This document shows, piece after piece, positions 34,601 to 43,239 of a stretch of 64,000 bases of DNA. Under the pieces are notes generated by a model. The model did not search any database. It was given only the letters and a program-made list of their open reading frames with translations, and was not told where the DNA came from. The stretch spans positions 312,725 through 376,724 of the forward strand of contig NMRB01000329.1 of assembly GCA_002633025.1 (NCBI GenBank), written 5' to 3'. The position numbers were made by a program, and so were the translations under genes. The stretch comes from Notospermus geniculatus. Lineage: Eukaryota; Nemertea; Pilidiophora; Heteronemertea; Lineidae. Position 1 is the stretch's first letter. The number at the start of each line of letters is the position of its first letter.

Positions 34601-34616
34601 CTCTTCCATGGGACAT
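28681..34616 (-). CDS. RNGTT: mRNA capping enzyme: RNA 5'-triphosphatase and guanylyltransferase
   Basis: Fourteen exons: 34544-34616, 34237-34346, 33928-34031, 33603-33691, 32760-32975, 32447-32672, 32236-32337, 31900-32035, 31119-31190, 30201-30365, 29888-29959, 29536-29636, 29183-29373, 28681-28820. All are GT-AG except the terminal ends, and the phase closes at 598 residues against 597 in human. The N-terminal half is a cysteine-phosphatase-like triphosphatase with [10 protein letters not shown] at the start and [10 protein letters not shown] at 128-137, catalytic Cys129. A low-complexity linker follows. The guanylyltransferase half has the KADG site with Lys302, which takes up GMP, then DGLIFQP, LKWKPP and the terminal-domain words RTDKSFPN. 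The enzyme caps nascent mRNA in the nucleus with RNA polymerase II (family knowledge). Introns hold minisatellites and a SINE present in only one of two duplicated segments. Confidence 0.97.
30359..30482 (-). repeat. 67-bp tandem duplication copying an RNGTT splice acceptor
   Basis: The stretch containing CTTCACTCCAG followed by GGTATAG on the minus strand occurs at 30359 and again at 30426. The acceptor of exon 30201-30365 is therefore doubled on the intron side. Confidence 0.8.
30500..30815. repeat. 28-bp minisatellite, about 11 units, in RNGTT intron
   Basis: Units read GTCGGTCACACTGCAGTCAG with alternating GTGAACG, GTGAATG and CATGAACG variants. CACACTGCAGTCAGTGTG inside some units is itself nearly palindromic. 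Confidence 0.9.
31050..31142 (-). repeat. 31-bp tandem repeat copying the donor of RNGTT exon 9 (three units)
   Basis: The donor GAG/GTAGGT stands at 31113-31119, 31082-31088 and 31051-31057 on the minus strand with identical surroundings. Use of the second or third donor would add GTAGGTCATCTATGA, which brings an in-frame TGA, so only the first gives a full protein. Confidence 0.9.
31203..31879. repeat. 165-bp direct duplication on both sides of a SINE-like insert and an N
   Basis: 31203-31363 and 31717-31879 are nearly the same sequence (ATACGACTATTGTACAGGGG onward). Between them lie a single N (31364) and a SINE-like element. It looks like the end of one haplotype contig followed by the other haplotype, which carries the SINE. 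Confidence 0.75.
31365..31717. mobile_element. SINE-like element
   Basis: About 350 bp with AGGTCAAATC near the left, ACGACGACGACGACGACGG and CTCACCACGGTGAGCTAAAAA at the right. I recall this combination from widespread marine-invertebrate short elements. Its left end is cut by the N. It lies in the RNGTT intron between exons 31900-32035 and 31119-31190. Confidence 0.6.
33393..33516. repeat. Dispersed SINE-like repeat, copy 2
   Basis: Related to 10801-10905, with a small insert of GTACATGTACAAG. Located in the RNGTT intron before exon 33603-33691 in plus-strand order. Confidence 0.5.
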
Positions 34617-34835
34617 GATGACAGCTTTCAATACATCATCTGAAAAAGGGTACTTATTATGTCTTAAATATTTTGTACGGTTTCATTAGCAGCAGCCATC
34701 CCCATCAGGGCCCGGTTGCACCAACTCATGATAGATAGTGCAAACTTTGGCGTTAGCACTAACCATGCTAACCTTTATGTTAAATGATGTAGGCCTAAAA
34801 ATCCATTGTAATTTGTTATTGTCTTTTACGTCATT

Positions 34836-35851
34836 AAACATAAAGATGAAAGTTAGCGCTAACAACAGAACACCAATGGACCAAGTTAGCGCTAGTTTTG
34901 TGCAACCAAGCCCAGATCTCAAGCAAACATTAACTTGGCCTACACAATGCATGAACATGATGAATGTCTGATAGGCCTACACACTCAGATACACATGAAG
35001 GTCTAGGCCTAGGCTAGGCCAACACAGCATCATGCACAGCATCATGCATCATCATCATGCAACACAGCATCATGCACAGCACAGCCAGAGCCACACACAC
35101 CTGCACACAGGCAGCAAAAAGCAGCAGTTCTCAAATCTTAGGCCTATATCTCCTCAGATTGACTTTTTTTTGAAGCATCTCTAAGCCCTGAAAATNTAAA
35201 CATAAAGATGAAAGTTAGCGCTAACAACAGTTAAAGCCCCACTGTATTGAATCTGAAAAACGCAAATCGTCGCCGCGATTCTTGACGACGTCACGACGTC
35301 AGCGTAGTGTAAAAATGTACTGCGCTCTATCTCAATGCATTAGAGCTCCCCTACGCAGTTTTTTCACTCTCTGTTGAAAACTAGGCCTTGGTTATTAAAA
35401 GTAAGTATCAGGCAAGCATTTTGGAGACCTTCACGAGGCCCTGAGACCTCAACCTCCACTCTCCTAACATTTTGAAAATACCGTAAAATTCAATACTGTG
35501 GGGCTTTAGGCCTAGGTAACACCACCAATGGACCAAGTTAGCGCTAGTTTTGTGCAACCAAGCCCAGATCTCAAGCAAACATTAACTTGGCCTACACAAT
35601 GCATGAACATGATGAATGTCTGATAGGCCTACACACTCAGATACACATGAAGGTCTAGGCCTAGGCTAGGCCAACACAGCATCATGCATCATCATCATGC
35701 AACACAGCATCATGCACAGCACAGCCAGAGCCACACACACCTGCACACACACAGGCATGCACATGATGCAGGCAGCAAAAAGCAGCAGTTCTCAAATCTT
35801 ATATCTCCTCAGATTGACTTTTTTTTGAAGCATCTCTAAGCCCTGAAAATC
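34836..35851. repeat. Direct duplication with an N at the junction
   Basis: 34836-35195 and 35197-35851 begin with the same TAAACATAAAGATGAAAGTT and end with the same CTAAGCCCTGAAAAT. The N at 35196 lies exactly between them. The second copy carries an extra 277-bp inverted-repeat element. The pattern again suggests two haplotypes joined in tandem. Confidence 0.8.
35231..35508. mobile_element. MITE with TAAAGCCCCACTGTATTGAAT ends, filled/empty pair
   Basis: The 21-bp ends are inverted repeats with one mismatch. The duplicated segment at 34836-35195 lacks it and reads AACAACAGAACACCAATGG across the site, so the insertion boundaries can be read directly. It is non-coding; the interior has several GACGTCA words. 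Confidence 0.8.
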
Positions 35852-36018
35852 GGCTTGACATTGCAAGCAGATCAAATGCTACTAACAAATACTTTAACAG
35901 TTTCATTTTCATCAATCCACAAGACGTTAGAAGCACTTTTGTTCGCGAAAATCGCCGCAGCTGCTCAGCACGTCCTGTTAATTGTACGGGACATGCGCAG
36001 TTGGTATATAGTTTCCTA

Positions 36019-36222
36019 GTTTGGTTCCCGAACTCAGCGCCTAGCGGTGAGTTCTGGAACCAAACTAATAGTTTCCTCGGTCATTGTCGGTACTCTGGAT
36101 GCTCGATTAGACTGGTTGCTAGTCCAACATCGCTAATAGCGATGTTGGGTGCCAACATAGATCACGGAGAAAGGCTTATCCGTTTAATAAACGGATAAGC
36201 CTTTCTCCGTGATCTATGTTGG
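36019..36222. repeat. Three consecutive hairpins
   Basis: 36019-36065 is an imperfect inverted repeat starting GTTTGGTTCC and ending GGAACCAAAC. 36124-36148 is a perfect one, CCAACATCGCTA-A-TAGCGATGTTGG. 36152-36222 has two perfect 35-bp arms around a single A. No coding sequence or known element covers them. Confidence 0.9.
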
Positions 36223-36498
36223 GACCGGATACCAGTGTGTGCTTGATCCTCAGCCCGTTCGTTTACTCACCCGGGTCTCCCCTGGGCGAGCGCTCGCTCG
36301 TCACAGTACAGGCCTACAACTTGCTGCCATCTATTTGTAGAGAGTGAACTGCCCTGTGCATCTTGTACGCATATGCCGGTGAGCGTGGAGAGTTTGTAGA
36401 CCTGTGTGTGGAGACTGGTAAGCCGTGAGCTGCCGCCATCTAGTAGTAGAATGTGTGAGCTACCCTGCGTATACCGGTACCTTATGTTTACCCATGAG

Positions 36499-36691
36499 GA
36501 TCATCCTGGGTAATCCTTTTCTTTACCCAGGATCAAGTGAATAGCACATGAGGAGAGGAAGCATAAATACCACACTGTTTCTGGTATTTATGCTTCCTCT
36601 CCTCATGTGCTATTCACTGTGCAATAGCACATGAGGAGAGGAAGCATAAATACCACACTGTTTCCTCTCCCTCTCCTCATGTGCTATTCAC
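36499..36691. repeat. Hairpin tandem with shared arms
   Basis: 36499-36534 pairs CCTGGGTAA with TTTACCCAGG. 36537-36572 and 36582-36617 are perfect 36-bp arms around a 9-base loop, starting GTGAATAGCACATGAGG. The left arm is then repeated at 36623 and again closed by its complement at 36668-36691, so one arm sequence is used four times. Confidence 0.9.
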
Positions 36692-36865
36692 TTGGCACAG
36701 GACTACGGCCAGGGTACACTGGTTGAAACGTTGTGTTTCTAAAATAAATGTAGATAGAGTAACCAAAGAATTTTCTCATATTCTAGTTTTTTCTACCATT
36801 ATTTAATCACTTGTATTGTCCACTGTGCTTGCAATAATGATGTTTGTTAATCTTTGTTGTCAGAC

Positions 36866-36905
36866 CTGATGAATGAGGCACGGTAGTGTCGAAAGCTCGT
36901 CCCAA
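36866..36905 (+). ncRNA. Hammerhead-ribozyme-like motif, degenerate
   Basis: CTGATGA at 36866-36872 is followed by four extra bases, a possible stem GGCAC-GGTA-GTGTC and GAAA at 36891-36894, then GCTCGTC. The order CUGANGA, stem II, GAAA, stem III, NUH is that of the hammerhead. The insertion after the core and weak stems make activity doubtful. Confidence 0.35.
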
Positions 36906-36994
36906 AATACTCAAGTTGATCTACAAAAAATGGTGTTAGGCCTATTATGTACTTTTTCCTGATCAGGATCATCCTGGGTAAACATGAGGACCCC

Positions 36995-37727
36995 TTAACT
37001 TTACCCAGCTTGGAGTTCCCGCCGAATCGCTCTGATCCGGCGTTCAACTGCATCCGAGGATGGAATTTGGTACGCATGTCACGATGCAAGTTCGCGAATA
37101 AAATGGCCGAAATGATCGAAACGGCCGAAATAAAATGGCCGAAATGATTGAAATGGCCGAAATGAAGTGGCCGAAATGATTGAAATGGCCGAAAAGAAGT
37201 GACCGAAATGATTGAAATGGCCGAAATGATCAAAACGGCCGAAATAATCGAAACGGCCGAAATGAAGTAGCCGAAATGAAGTGGCCGAAATGATTGAAAT
37301 GGCCGAAAAGAAGTGGCCGATGATTGAAATGGCCGAAATGATTGAAATGGCCGAAATGATCGATACGGCCGAAATAATCGAAACGGCCGAAATGAAATGG
37401 CCGAAATGATCGAAACGGCTGAAATGATCGAAATGGTCGAAAAAATCTATCGATAATGACCGAGTATGCGTCTTCCAATGAAGACGCTGCGGATGATGAT
37501 CAACGTGGACAGACTGCTGCTGCACTGTGCTGTCGGTGGTCCCGGACTGACTGGGGGAAATTTTTTTCAAAAACCATGCCTGGTGTTCAGCTATAGGCTC
37601 CATAACGACCAATGTCATAAATGCTGTATAAAACAATTAGGCCTAATTCGTGGGCGCAGTACCAATCCTCGGACACAGGTGTACGATCAGCGCGATTCGG
37701 CGGGAACTCCAACCTGGGTAAAGTTAA
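36995..37727. mobile_element. Inverted-repeat element with internal 18-bp satellite
   Basis: The arms 36995-37030 and 37692-37727 match over 36 bp with one mismatch (TTAACTTTACCCAGCTTGG at the left). The similarity continues less strictly for about 50 bp inward. The interior is largely the satellite at 37105-37440. No transposase is present. Confidence 0.75.
37105..37440. repeat. 18-bp satellite GGCCGAAATGATTGAAAT, about 18 units
   Basis: Units alternate GAAATGGCCGAAATGATT with variants such as GCCGAAATGATCGAAACG and GAAGTGGCCG. The same unit forms the inner ends of the elements at 48698-49275 and 49280-50033. On the minus strand it creates open frames rich in HFGHFN and ISAVSI; these are not genes. 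Confidence 0.9.
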
Positions 37728-37740
37728 GGATCCTTTATAT

Positions 37741-37796
37741 CTTTACCCAGCATTGACCTGGGTAAAGAAAACTCTAGAACAGACTGTTCTAGAGTT
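37741..37796. repeat. Two adjoining hairpins
   Basis: CTTTACCCAG-CATTGAC-CTGGGTAAAG at 37741-37767 is followed by AACTCTAGAACAG-A-CTGTTCTAGAGTT at 37770-37796, again with a single A between perfect arms. Confidence 0.85.
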
Positions 37797-37816
37797 TCGG
37801 ATTGTAAAGTTCCAGC

Positions 37817-37850
37817 CTGAAGAAGACCCCGGTTGGGGTCGAAAATTCGC
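37817..37850 (+). ncRNA. Hammerhead-ribozyme-like motif in a repeated element, copy 1
   Basis: CTGAAGA at 37817-37823, one extra A, a perfect stem GACCCC-GGTT-GGGGTC and GAAA at 37841-37844. CUGANGA with GAAA is the conserved hammerhead core. Stem I and III partners are not clear, so it may be a decayed motif of a Penelope-like element, where such ribozymes are known. Confidence 0.45.
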
Positions 37851-38130
37851 AAACACTCTGCCGGGAATTGCCTTTTTATTTATCATAATTATATTGTGTG
37901 AGTGTCAATTTTTGTGCTTTTCTTCTCTTTGTGCAGATATGTTAGATATAATTTTCAGAATATTTACAGATAGCGTAACTAAAGATAGGCCTAAANGGTC
38001 CAGCAACCTTGTGGGGCTTGGACCTTATTCTTTTCTTAATTGCTCACTCATCTTGTTTGCAGGGATATTTAGATCTACTTCAGGGACTCAGCTCAGTCTA
38101 TTCTAGAGTCTTGTACTGTTAAGTGCCAGC

Positions 38131-38165
38131 CTGAAGAAGACCCCGGTTGGGGTCGAAAATTTGCA
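38131..38165 (+). ncRNA. Hammerhead-ribozyme-like motif, copy 2
   Basis: The same CTGAAGA, GACCCC-GGTT-GGGGTC stem and GAAA as at 37817-37850. Flanks are about 70 percent similar by eye (TTCTAGAGT before, TGTGTGTCAATTTT after), so both are copies of one roughly 300-bp repeat separated by the N at 37996. Confidence 0.45.
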
Positions 38166-38475
38166 AAATCTGGAAGTTGACTTCCTGTATATTATCACGT
38201 TGTGTGTCAATTTTAGTGCTATTTCTTTCTTTGTATATAAAGTACGAATATAAAGTGACTCAACGCACTGAGATTCAGAATTTTGAAAGTGTGAAAATAT
38301 TTATTTTGATTTTTTTTGTGAAAATGTTATTTTTTTGAATTTTTATTTTGTACCCTAGGCCGATAAAACAGTTTTACAAGAACAGTGCACATGGAGTGTG
38401 AATATAATATGGAAGACGAATGGGCGTACGTAATTGAGATTTCAAAAACGGACAAAAATCTAATACCGCCGGATA

Positions 38476-39381
38476 TCATGGAGGTATTAATACCTCTAGG
38501 CCGATATTCACATTTAAACTTTCCAAAGTAAACGGATTTTTCGGCATATTCTCCTCATTTTCCGTCACATTTTTTACATGAATCGATGTCTTTGATAATT
38601 TCAAAGTCTCAATGATTTTTCCATTCGAATATTTCCTATGAACAAATGGTATTACACCATCCAGGTCCTTGCATTTATACTTTAGACCAGCTTTTAGGTA
38701 ACAATCGTCGGTTTCACCATAGAAACCTTGGAGCATTTTCAAGGGATTTCTGGGAGACGGAATGCTGAAGTTTTCATAAGGGCGATCGTGGAGGGGGAAG
38801 ACATCGTCTATCAGCCAGACTGATTGAGAGAATGACGTACAGGTCACGTGGGTTGAGTTGGTCGTGTAGAAGTACAGGTCAATGTAAGGACCTTTCCAGT
38901 GACCCAAGTACATAACATTGTAATCAATGCGAGATTTCGTCTTGGAGAAAAGCTTGAGTTCCAGTCCAGGGAGTTTTGTGATCGAAACCGTGAATTCTGA
39001 ATGGTTGTTTATCGTTCTCATGACGTCTGATCTGTGTTTCAGATGGATATAAACATCCATGTCACCGTCAAACGGTATCATGCCATGATGACGCCAGCTG
39101 CCGAGTAACGTGCCATAACTCATGAAATGAGTCCAATTTTTGTGCCGCGCTAACTGTAGAATGTAATGTAATATTTCTATAAATATCTTCTTTCGTTCCC
39201 TGTCTATTTGTTGAGTTTCCACGTATTCACACATTTCCTTTGATCTGAGTCGTATGTCACGTGGACATTTGATAGGGCCATCACTTTTCATGATCCCATG
39301 AAGCTTAGGTAATGTCTGGTTCTGGTATGCAACCATCATGATTATGCTGACGAAGAGAGACGACCCGATGATAAGGCACAT
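38476..39381 (-). CDS. LicD/fukutin-like single-pass membrane protein
   Basis: This 301-codon intronless frame starts with a hydrophobic signal-anchor (residues 2-19), giving type II topology, probably in the Golgi. The core holds GTLLGSWRHHGMIPFDGDMD at 90-109, the LicD-family signature in which Gly-Thr-Leu-Leu-Gly and the Asp cluster form the active site. YIDLYFY at 166-172 and KCKDLDGVIPF follow. Members transfer phospho-sugar or phosphocholine groups in glycan synthesis (fukutin and FKRP add ribitol phosphate). N-glycosylation sites include NQT21, NST175 and NVT271. An acceptor-like CTATTTTCAG stands 5 bases before the ATG, so a non-coding first exon is likely. The exact substrate cannot be inferred; animals have many uncharacterised relatives. 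Confidence 0.8.
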   Translation of the reverse strand: MCLIIGSSLFVSIIMMVAYQNQTLPKLHGIMKSDGPIKCPRDIRLRSKEMCEYVETQQIDRERKKIFIEILHYILQLARHKNWTHFMSYGTLLGSWRHHGMIPFDGDMDVYIHLKHRSDVMRTINNHSEFTVSITKLPGLELKLFSKTKSRIDYNVMYLGHWKGPYIDLYFYTTNSTHVTCTSFSQSVWLIDDVFPLHDRPYENFSIPSPRNPLKMLQGFYGETDDCYLKAGLKYKCKDLDGVIPFVHRKYSNGKIIETLKLSKTSIHVKNVTENEENMPKNPFTLESLNVNIGLEVLIPP

Positions 39382-40330
39382 AAGCCTGAAAATAGAGGGA
39401 AATATGTTGACTATCCTGCAAACTGTGAGGGCCTACAGTTTGAACTTGACATATACGTTCACGAACAGCTTCAGAGCGATTCGGCTTGAGTTTTAGAACC
39501 CATCATAAAGGGCCTCTAGGCCGCTTTTCCAAAGACAGTCCCTTGTCAGTGAACCCGCTCTGGCCTTGGGTATGGTGGGTACGAACGCAGCCTCACAGGC
39601 GATGAATCTTCGTCATGCCTGGCCCGCCACGGCAACATGCAGCACTATTCAATACCGATCACTACTAGTAGGACTGGTCTCATATCAGACATGTCAGAAC
39701 ACCCCTCTCTGAGGCGCCTAAAGTTACATTTCCAGTTTGACCCTTGTACTGATGGATGAGACCGGATCTAATGCCGATAATTTCACTAATCATTCGACTT
39801 TAGGGGTTTGATCCGATCACCTACCTCCACTTCCAGAATATCTTGTTTGTCGATCGGGTGCGATTCCTCCATTTCATTTTCATTGATGGTCTACGTCATC
39901 TGGTTTGAAAAGCAAGATGGCTGCCCTATACTGCTTCCATTTGGTGAGAAATTCCTGTTAATATTGACCGTATACGCTGATCTCAAGGGCAGAATGTGTG
40001 GTTCCAAGGCCACGGTTTGTTCGTATCCTACATATAAGAGGTCTTGTTGCCGAGGGAGTGAAGGCAAATATGCCGATAAAAACCAGGTCGTGCGCCCTCT
40101 TCGTTTGCTATTGTTAATATTGATTCACGTGACGTTGAACAGTGTTCAGAAATTCAAGTCCCCTTGTTCTCATCCAAACAATCCATGATTTTACTCACTT
40201 TCTCCGGCTGTCTGAAGGCCGGCATCCGCGCGGGTAAATGGCTAAAAAGGCCCAGTAGCCTACGCAGAATAAGATGGTGGACGCCGCCAGTGTTTTGCCG
40301 GTTGCGTATTACAATTTTTCTTTACAGTTT

Positions 40331-40495
40331 CAGTGGCGGATCCAGGATTTGGGAAAAGAGGGGGCGCCGTGAGTTAGGAACATTGAAATTTGCGCCCATT
40401 TCCAGAATTTCACGGTCAATTTTAAAGATTTGTTGGCCAAAAGGCGGGAAGGCGCGCGGCCGGCGGTGCGCCCCGCCACTCTGGATCCGCGCCTG
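40331..40495. mobile_element. CAGTGGCGGATCC foldback element, complete copy with 5-bp target duplication
   Basis: The ends are CAGTGGCGGATCC and GGATCCGCGCCTG. AGTTT flanks both sides (40326-40330 and 40496-40500). Four copies of the family are in this window. The CAG...CTG termini and 5-bp duplication resemble the CAGGGTTTCCGCCAG family at 6678 and 11783. Confidence 0.8.
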
Positions 40496-40538
40496 AGTTT
40501 GTAATGAAAGAATTCAGGAGAGTCGGCGTACTGGACCA

Positions 40539-40654
40539 GGGCCCATATTCATAAAACTTGCTAGCTTACTTGGTTGCTAGTCGTGTATTGGCCTGTACAA
40601 ATTAGGCACTTTAGCAGGCAACTAAGCCTAGCAAGGTTTTATGAATATGGGCCC
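40539..40654. mobile_element. GGGCC..ATTC foldback element, copy 3
   Basis: GGGCCCATATTCATAAAACTTGCTAG at the left is mirrored by CTAGCAAGGTTTTATGAATATGGGCCC at the right, about 27 bp each with a single-base difference. The spacer also contains partly complementary GTTGCTAG and CAACTAAG words. Confidence 0.8.
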
Positions 40655-41584
40655 AGAGCTCTAGGACATGAAAGATTGGAATACATTATAAGGGTTTAAT
40701 AAGCGACACTCGTTCGGCGGCAGAGACTTGTCGCCGCCAAGTGTGCGCACATCCAAGTGAGCAGGGTTGTCGCAGTGGATTCCGCCATTGTCACAGCGTG
40801 TCACAAGTTTCGTGTGACTGACACCGAAGTTCAGCCTCTCTTTGGGGCCGTAATCATCTTACAGTAGGCCTAGCTACCAAATGGTGCTTTCAACATGGCT
40901 ATAACAGCTTTAATCTGCCCACATAACATCACCTACTCCTTGTCCCAATTCTTCTACTCATATGGACCATAGCAGTTCCAGTTTGACTCGGCAGATGGCG
41001 GCACATTCCTCCTCCACAACAGCAAACTGGCGTTAGAACAATGGAAAACGAATGAATGAGAACCTCCCGTGTCTTATAAATGATAATTTATTCATAATGA
41101 TTCAGTTTATATAAATAAGCAAACAGTTTTAAAATATGGACAGATTAAGAAAACGAGGCAGGTTTTGAAAAATGAAGAATATCAACTTCCCCCGCGTCTC
41201 TCACATGGTGAACGACTGTATGCCGTCTAATTATACCTGAAGCACAACCAATCAGTACACGATACACGTCAAAGTGTCTGTTGAGGTGAATAGAATTTCC
41301 CAATGATCATCACCCCAACTACATGTACATACAGTGTACATACTGGCACTTTATAGACACCAGGGACCTTATTCACGAAGCACCCGTAACTTTTTTACGG
41401 GAGTGCGCAAACTATTGTCCTTTAGCAGACAACCTGTTGTTCACTATCAGCCTGACAAAGGAGTTGCGTACCCCTAAATTACGGGGGCTTAAGATCCCAG
41501 GACAGTGGTTTCTTAAATTGATATGTAGATATTTCTGATCATTCAACATCTTCATCAAGAAAAAAATAGTATATTTACAAATAA

Positions 41585-41828
41585 TAGAACCAAAGAAACG
41601 AGCAAATCCAAAATGTGATATTCATATCTATATCACTATATACACGGTACAAACGTTTTCGGCAGCATCCTATAGCATCCTGCTAGCCCTCATCAGGTAA
41701 AATGAGCAATATTACAAATTGAATGATGAGGGCTAGCAGGATGCTGCCGAAAACGTTTGTACCGTGTATAGAGTGTAATATATAGATATGAATATCACAT
41801 TTTGGATTTGCTCGTTTCTTTGGTTCTA
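41585..41828. mobile_element. Long foldback element with hammerhead-like core
   Basis: The arms of about 105 bp (41585-41696 and 41724-41828) are inverted copies with few differences; AAAACGTTTGTACCGTGTAT is shared. The left arm read on the minus strand has CTGATGA at 41696-41690, a stem-forming GGCTAGCA/TGCTGCC and GAAAA, the conserved hammerhead order. The right arm has AATGATGA instead. Confidence 0.7.
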
Positions 41829-43239
41829 TAAATGTACATGTACCTCGCTACCAAAGCTATATATTTACAATAAGCTGCATAAAGCAATATCTACACAGCA
41901 TGAACATTCAAAATAAAAAAGCACTGATTCCAAATCCTACCGGAACGCCCATGATCAGCCCTCGACTTGTTCCCGTCTTTGCCTCGACTCCACGAGAGAC
42001 TGGTTCTCGTCTGTGCCGCGCCCTGAACAACAGGGCACACGCCTCCCCATTTGATTTTGTNACCCCCCCCCCCCCCAGTCAACCTCCCCCCCCCCCCGAT
42101 ATGACATTAAGGCCTATCATTTGCCCTCAACGTGATGACCCCTTGCCTCGATCCTGCAATAAAATTTATATTCACGGACTGACCACGCCATTTGCCGGTG
42201 TGATAGAATCTAATGTTCCCGATACCAGATGTCCGCTTCTTTTGTACAGGGGACATCTTGTCTGTTAGTGTCCGGCCTATTTGTAGCTGACCCTTATTCC
42301 GTCAGAATGTTTTGTTGGGGGACACCTCATATCGGGGTACATCACATTCTATTACACCGGGATGACTACTGGGTTGGCAAGGGCCGAGTTAATACTGCAC
42401 AATGATATCAGGCGCTTGTAACGTTTTGACTTTATATAAAAGATTTTCCACATGCCACCGACAGTCGGTTGAAAGGAATGGTCGTTAAAGGAATGCAAGT
42501 CCGGTTGGTTTGAATGGTCATCATTTCTATGGCCTTACAACCTGACCCAACGAACACGACAAACAGACTTACAACCCAGGGGGAGTTACAACGATTCCCA
42601 TCATACCAGAGATTCTACTCTCTGGCGAACTTCCCACGTGGTGAGTAAAGGGTGGGAACATACTGGCACTGAAGATGTTGTTTACGGTGGCATTTTGGTG
42701 TCGGCCTTCAATCATACGACGTTGTGTAGTTTTACAGCATTACAGGTTAATACAAAATGTAGAAGTGACAAAACACAGAGTCCCAAAGCCATTGACATAA
42801 CATACACACATGATGAACGGAGATAATTTATCAGAAAGAACTGTGGACATAAGGAGATCTAGGACTGAGCACACGTGACGTCCACCCTCATCAAAAAAAA
42901 TTGACCAAATCACGGAGAAAGTAGGCCTACATTAAATGAGGATTATATGAAGGCACTGATACACACACTCCCCCTCCTCACCCCCTCTCCCATCGCCCTT
43001 CACCCCATATAGCCGCTCCCTGGTTACAGCTAGAACGGCACTCACAAATCCAAAGTACCGGTATATTGAATTTCAAAGTTTTTCTTTATGAAACGTTTTC
43101 TTGCTATTTACAAACCAATTAGGAACATTTTGTGACATTTTCTTAACGACCCCGAGTACAAAAATATTATCAGCCGCTTCCCAAAGGGTATGAAATACAG
43201 TATGGACCGTGTGAGGAGAGGTTGATACCTTGAAGGTGT

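Larger units (their letters stand above)
39382..43239. other. Intergenic region with foldback elements
   Basis: It holds the foldback elements at 40331-40495, 40539-40654 and 41585-41828, a C run with N at 42061-42099, and otherwise single-copy DNA in which I see no coding exon with supporting splice sites. Open frames at 39808-40188 and 41900-42268 have no recognisable content. Confidence 0.4.

Noticed and set aside
37105-37440. CRISPR-like array
   Set aside because: The repeat units touch without unique spacers; it is a simple satellite in an animal genome.
36847-37636. Minus-strand frames rich in HFGHFN and ISAVSI
   Set aside because: They are translations of the 18-bp satellite, not a protein gene. 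Similar frames at 48702-48932 and 49770-50027 have the same origin.
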